17,439 nt of DNA from Rhodobacterales bacterium (GTDB lineage Bacteria > Pseudomonadota > Alphaproteobacteria > Rhodobacterales > Rhodobacteraceae), in contig JANXPK010000760.1 in NCBI GenBank assembly GCA_025357355.1, positions 1 to 17,439 on the forward strand, in the 5' to 3' direction. Under the pieces are notes generated by a model, which saw nothing but the letters and a program-made list of their open reading frames with translations, was not told the origin of the DNA and did not search any database. Position 1 is the first letter of the stretch, and each line of letters opens with the position of its first letter. Below, piece by piece: positions 14,401 to 17,439 of this stretch. Both the position numbers and the translations under genes were made by a program.

Positions 14401-17400
14401 CATGGCCGAACTGCTGCGCTTCGAACAAACCCCTTTGGTTATGGCACAGGGTTGCAGCGGCGTGGGCCCCAACACGCCGTTGTTCACCGCGCTTCTGAAT
14501 TTCCGCCATATCAAGCTGGTGGGCTCGACAGGGCAGGCGCTGCCACATGCGATGGCCGAGGCGGTCAGCCGGATGGGGCTGGAGTTGTGCAAGTTCGTCG
14601 AACGCACCAATTATCCGTTCGAGCTTTCGGTGGACGATCTTGGTGACGCGTTCATTCTTGAAGCGCAAACCCAATCACGTATCGACCCGCAACGGATCAC
14701 TGGCTACATGCATGCCGCGCTCGAGTCGTTGACTTCTGCGTTGGAAGTGGCTCCGGGCCGGGCGCTCAGCGAGATGGACATCCTGACAGAAGCAGAGCGT
14801 GGCCAGATTCTGGTCGGCTGGAACGACACCGCCCGCGAGTATGCCGGGCCCGAGCGACTGCACCTGCGGATCGAGGCGCAGGCGGCGCGCACGCCCGATG
14901 CTGTCGCGCTGGAATTTGAGGGCGCTGAACTTAGCTATGATGCGCTCAACCGGCGAGCCAACCAGTTGGCACGGGTGCTTCGCACGAAGGGCGTGGGGCC
15001 CGACGTTCTGGTCGGGGTCTTTGCCGAACGCTCTTTCGAGATGGTGGTGGCGCTTCTGGCCGTGCTGAAGGCCGGCGGGGCGTATGTCCCGCTCGACCCG
15101 TCCTATCCAGCCGATCGGCTGGGCCACATGCTTGAGGATGCCAAAGTCACAGTTGTACTGGCCGGGTCGGATCTGGCTGCACAATTGCCCGAAAGCGCGG
15201 CAGAAGTGCTGCTGCTGGACCCGTCATGGGCCGACTTTGGCCGGGAACTTGATGGAAACTTGCCAGACACCGGCACGCCAACCGACCTTGCCTATGTTCT
15301 GTTCACCTCGGGCTCGACCGGCCGGCCAAAAGGCGCGATGAACGAACATCGCGGCATCTGCAATCGGCTTTTGTGGATGCAGGAGGAATATGGCCTGACG
15401 CCGGATGACCACGTCCTGCAAAAGACGCCTTTCAGCTTTGACGTTTCAGTGTGGGAATTCTTCTGGCCGCTGATGGTCGGCGCAAGGCTGGTGATCGCGC
15501 GGCCGGACGGGCATCGCGACAATACCTATCTGGTCGATCTGATCCGGCAAGCCAGGATCACGACGCTGCATTTCGTGCCGTCGATGCTGCGGCTCTTTCT
15601 CGATCAGTCGGGGCTCGAGGACTGCAGGACATTGCGACTGGTGATGTGCAGTGGCGAGGCACTGCCGGTTGAATTGCAGAAGCGATTCTTCGCGCGGTTG
15701 CCGGAAGCGGGACTGCACAATTTGTACGGCCCGACTGAGGCGGCGGTCGACGTTACCTACTGGCCTTGTCGACCGGGCGATGAACGTACCACGGTGCCGA
15801 TCGGCTATCCGGTGGCCAATACCCAGATCTACATCCTTGACACCCACATGAACCCGGTGCCGGGCGGTGTGGTGGGCGAGATCTTTATCGGCGGCATTCA
15901 GGTTGGGCGCGGCTATGTCGGGCGCGACGACCTTACAGCGGCGCGCTTTGTGCCCGACCCGTTCGCAACCCGTCCGGGGGCACGGCTTTACCGCACGGGT
16001 GACCTTGGTCGGCATCTGGCTGATGGGGCCGTCGAATACCTGGGGCGTACCGATTTTCAGGTCAAGATTCGCGGCCAGCGGATCGAGCTGGGTGAGATTG
16101 AGGCAGTGCTCGACAAGCACGCTCAAGTTGGCCAAAGCGTCGTCATGGCTCGCCCCGAAGCGGGCGGTGGACTTCGTCTGGTGGCGTATGTCGTACCGCG
16201 CTCTGGCAAGCCTGCGATTGCCGATCTGCGCGACCATCTGGGCGAACATCTGCCGGTGTACATGGTGCCAAGCGCCTTTGTGCTGCTTGATGCGTTGCCG
16301 CTGACGTCCAGCGGGAAAGTCGACCGCAAGGCGCTGCCGGAACCCGCCGCGACCGACGCAAGGTCCGGGTATGTGGCACCCCGCACGACCACCGAGTCCG
16401 ACCTTTGCCGAATCTTCGAAGAGGTTCTGTCGCTCGAATCTGTAGGCGTCAGCGACAATTTCTTTGAGCTTGGCGGGCATTCGTTGCTTGCGATCAGCGT
16501 CATTGAGCGGATGCGCCGGATAGGGATGAAAGTCGACGTGCGCGCGATCTTCATGACGCCGACGGTCGCCGAACTGGCGGCCTCAACTGCCGACGAAACC
16601 GGCGTGGTCGAGGCGCCGCCCAACCGCATTCCGCCCGGTTGCTCCGCCATCACCCCGGAGATGCTGCCGCTGATCAAGCTTAACGCCGATCAGATCAGCC
16701 GCTTGATGGCGCGCGTGCCTGGCGGCGCTGCGAATGTTCAGGACATCTACCCGCTAGGTCCCCTGCAGGAAGGGTTCCTTTTCCACCACCGCCTGACCAC
16801 CGAGGGCGATCTTTACCTGATGGCGACGCAGTTCTCAGTCGACACCCGCGAGAACCTCGATCGTTTCCTTGTGGGTTTGCAATGGTTCGTCGACCGCCAT
16901 GATGCGATGCGGACCATGTTCGCATGGGAGGGGCTTGACGAGCCGGTCCAGGTTGTGTGCCGCAAGGCCCCGATCATCGTGCAGGAGATTGACCTCGATC
17001 CGGCCGAAGGCGATGCGGCCAAGCAATTGTCGAAGCGTTTCAACCTGCTCAACTATCGGCTTGACGTGCATGTCCCGCCAATGATGCGGATCTTCATCGC
17101 CCATGACACGGTGAACAACTGCTGGATATTCCATCAGCTGCACCATCACCTGATGGACGACCAGGCCACCGGCAACATCCAGGAAGAGGAGATCGAGGCC
17201 TATCTTCATGGTCGGGCCGATCAGTTGCCGCCGCCGGTTCCGTTCCGAAACAATGTGGCGCAAGCCCGGCTCGGGATTTCGCGCGACGCCCACATGGCAT
17301 TCTTCCGTGACATGCTGTCGGATGTGGACGAGCCGACGGCGCCCTTCGGGTTTGATGATGTGCTCGGAAATGGCTCCTTCATCGAAGAGACGCAGGGATT

Positions 17401-17439
17401 GGTTGACCCGGCGCTGGCGCAACGTCTGCTGGAAGTGGC
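11495..17439 (+). CDS. Nonribosomal peptide synthetase, initiating: A(Thr)-T-C-A(Ser)-T-C..., 3' end outside the window
   Basis: 1981 codons are visible in one frame with no stop. Domains by residue: A1 about 31-525 (YTSGSTGKPKG near 174, core Asp220, catalytic Lys519); T1 about 535-605 (GGHS, pantetheine Ser574); C1 about 640-1080 (HHLMED with His795-His796 and Asp800); A2 about 1122-1615 (FTSGSTGRPKG near 1270, Asp1316, Lys1608); T2 about 1625-1695 (Ser1663); C2 from about 1720, cut by the window edge (His1884-His1885, Asp1889). The ten-residue specificity code of A1 reads DFWNIGMVHK, the standard threonine code; A2 reads DVWHMSLVDK, a serine-type code. Both C domains carry an N-terminal HHRLxxxGD resembling dual condensation/epimerisation domains. 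No C domain precedes A1, marking a chain-initiating protein. The ATG at 11495 has GGAAG 8 nt upstream; an ATG at 11480 and a GTG at 11435 are alternatives. The enzyme is cytosolic and activated by the upstream phosphopantetheinyl transferase. Confidence 0.96.
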   Translation, partial: MANDRGLPTKIDKYNSKGGRVHSSSPDVCLHGRFEQQVLIAPNAVALTCQGETLTYGQLNERANQLAHYLLELGVAKGELVGLHTERGIATVVGILAILKAGAAYLPLDPVYPAERIHFMLEDSQTAVVVTQGSLADGLKDSGVRLVLADAVPAQPGPNPALSATGEDLAYVIYTSGSTGKPKGALISHRNVTRLFEATEQWYHFDATDVWTLFHSYSFDFSVWEIWGALLYGGRVVIVPYEDSRSAEAFRALLLRERVTVLNQTPSAFRQLIKADMAHPPANYALRYVIFGGEALEFQSLRPWFDRYGDCKPQLVNMYGITETTVHVTYRPVRAVDLETAHGSVIGEPIPDLQLHILDDDRQKVPVGVTGEMYVGGAGVAKGYLNRPELTAQRFLPDPFSDQPGASLYRTGDLARRLPNGDVEYLGRIDHQVKIRGYRIELGEIEAAIASDPTVREVAVIAREDQPGDWRLVAYVAAAGPQADLATRLRDRLRISLPDYMVPSYFMPLAALPLTENGKVDRRALPSPNRDLVNADYVAPTTAKEERVARIWGEVLGLKRVGIHDDFFALGGHSLLVIDVIQRLQADGLRADASQIFLSPTVAALAEAATEDWQELEVPPNLIPEGCQSITPAMLPLVSLQPAEIARIAEAVPGGMANIQDIYPLAPMQEGMLFHHRLGGQGDPYVVETLFGAATRDGLARYIAALQTVVDRHEVLRTAFLWEGLAEPVQVVCRKAVLEVEELDIDPAGGEVADQLLSRFSPENFRIDVRQAPIIKVFIAEDRKNARWLMLRAHHHLMEDHTTDELMSEEIIAILSGHADSLPASPPFRNFVVHAREVARTDKARRFFQGMLADVDEPTAPFGLTDAVGGHMQIVDAQRTVDPVLAERLRSVANLYRVSVANLFHLAWAKVVSQCSGRDDVAFGTVLFGRMQAGQNADRVFGPFINTLPLRLKLGGLSVVEGVRLAQSRMAELLRFEQTPLVMAQGCSGVGPNTPLFTALLNFRHIKLVGSTGQALPHAMAEAVSRMGLELCKFVERTNYPFELSVDDLGDAFILEAQTQSRIDPQRITGYMHAALESLTSALEVAPGRALSEMDILTEAERGQILVGWNDTAREYAGPERLHLRIEAQAARTPDAVALEFEGAELSYDALNRRANQLARVLRTKGVGPDVLVGVFAERSFEMVVALLAVLKAGGAYVPLDPSYPADRLGHMLEDAKVTVVLAGSDLAAQLPESAAEVLLLDPSWADFGRELDGNLPDTGTPTDLAYVLFTSGSTGRPKGAMNEHRGICNRLLWMQEEYGLTPDDHVLQKTPFSFDVSVWEFFWPLMVGARLVIARPDGHRDNTYLVDLIRQARITTLHFVPSMLRLFLDQSGLEDCRTLRLVMCSGEALPVELQKRFFARLPEAGLHNLYGPTEAAVDVTYWPCRPGDERTTVPIGYPVANTQIYILDTHMNPVPGGVVGEIFIGGIQVGRGYVGRDDLTAARFVPDPFATRPGARLYRTGDLGRHLADGAVEYLGRTDFQVKIRGQRIELGEIEAVLDKHAQVGQSVVMARPEAGGGLRLVAYVVPRSGKPAIADLRDHLGEHLPVYMVPSAFVLLDALPLTSSGKVDRKALPEPAATDARSGYVAPRTTTESDLCRIFEEVLSLESVGVSDNFFELGGHSLLAISVIERMRRIGMKVDVRAIFMTPTVAELAASTADETGVVEAPPNRIPPGCSAITPEMLPLIKLNADQISRLMARVPGGAANVQDIYPLGPLQEGFLFHHRLTTEGDLYLMATQFSVDTRENLDRFLVGLQWFVDRHDAMRTMFAWEGLDEPVQVVCRKAPIIVQEIDLDPAEGDAAKQLSKRFNLLNYRLDVHVPPMMRIFIAHDTVNNCWIFHQLHHHLMDDQATGNIQEEEIEAYLHGRADQLPPPVPFRNNVAQARLGISRDAHMAFFRDMLSDVDEPTAPFGFDDVLGNGSFIEETQGLVDPALAQRLLEV

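Noticed and set aside
13289..14674. 461-codon minus-strand open frame
   Set aside because: It is a shadow of the first condensation domain of the NRPS.
15446..16480. 344-codon minus-strand open frame
   Set aside because: It is a shadow of the second adenylation domain.
13200..17439. Separate epimerisation domains in the NRPS
   Set aside because: Each T domain is followed by only one condensation-fold domain before the next A domain, so there is no room for a stand-alone E domain.

Overview
The window is a high-GC chromosomal segment from an alphaproteobacterium. The ExoY-type sugar transferase, the GC-rich codon use and the gene mix fit a Rhodobacterales/Roseobacter-type organism, but nothing here fixes the genus. 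There are no tRNA, rRNA, CRISPR or insertion-sequence signals.

Region 1 (1-2312, minus strand) is a small metabolic operon. A metal-dependent cyclase/hydrolase-family protein is followed by a fused two-domain oxidoreductase: a Gfo/Idh/MocA dehydrogenase joined to an aldo/keto reductase. The fusion runs off the left edge of the window.

Region 2 (2471-9432) is an exopolysaccharide (EPS) assembly and export locus in two divergent arms. The minus arm is an ExoY-like phosphoglycosyl transferase (5542-4856), a Wza-like periplasmic export protein without a lipobox (4496-3888) and an outer-membrane beta-barrel protein (3880-2471). The plus arm is an ExeA-like AAA ATPase (5984), a Wzz/GumC-type chain-length protein that overlaps it by 4 nt (6979), and a CpsD-like tyrosine autokinase with a Tyr-rich C-terminus (8605-9432). 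A 441-nt divergent regulatory region separates the arms and holds inverted repeats and one possible 50-codon ORF. Together they would start a glycan on undecaprenyl phosphate, control its length by phosphorylation, and pass it through the periplasm and outer membrane. The gene set resembles EPS loci linked to exosortase/PEP-CTERM-type systems, but neither an exosortase nor a sorted substrate is visible here.

Region 3 (9433-10540) is a gene-poor junction. It has two perfect hairpins, a 65-residue membrane protein gene with an excellent ribosome binding site and a palindrome lying in its promoter spacer, and a stretch without any convincing gene.

Region 4 (10541-17439, plus strand) is the start of a nonribosomal peptide locus. 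A Sfp/EntD-type phosphopantetheinyl transferase is followed by a large NRPS gene that is open at the right edge. The visible NRPS order is A-T-C-A-T-C. The first adenylation domain reads as the canonical threonine code and the second as a serine code. Both condensation domains carry an N-terminal motif close to that of dual condensation/epimerisation domains, so the peptide probably begins D-allo-Thr then D-Ser. The first module has no condensation domain, so this protein looks like the chain-initiating synthetase. The final product cannot be told from this window.
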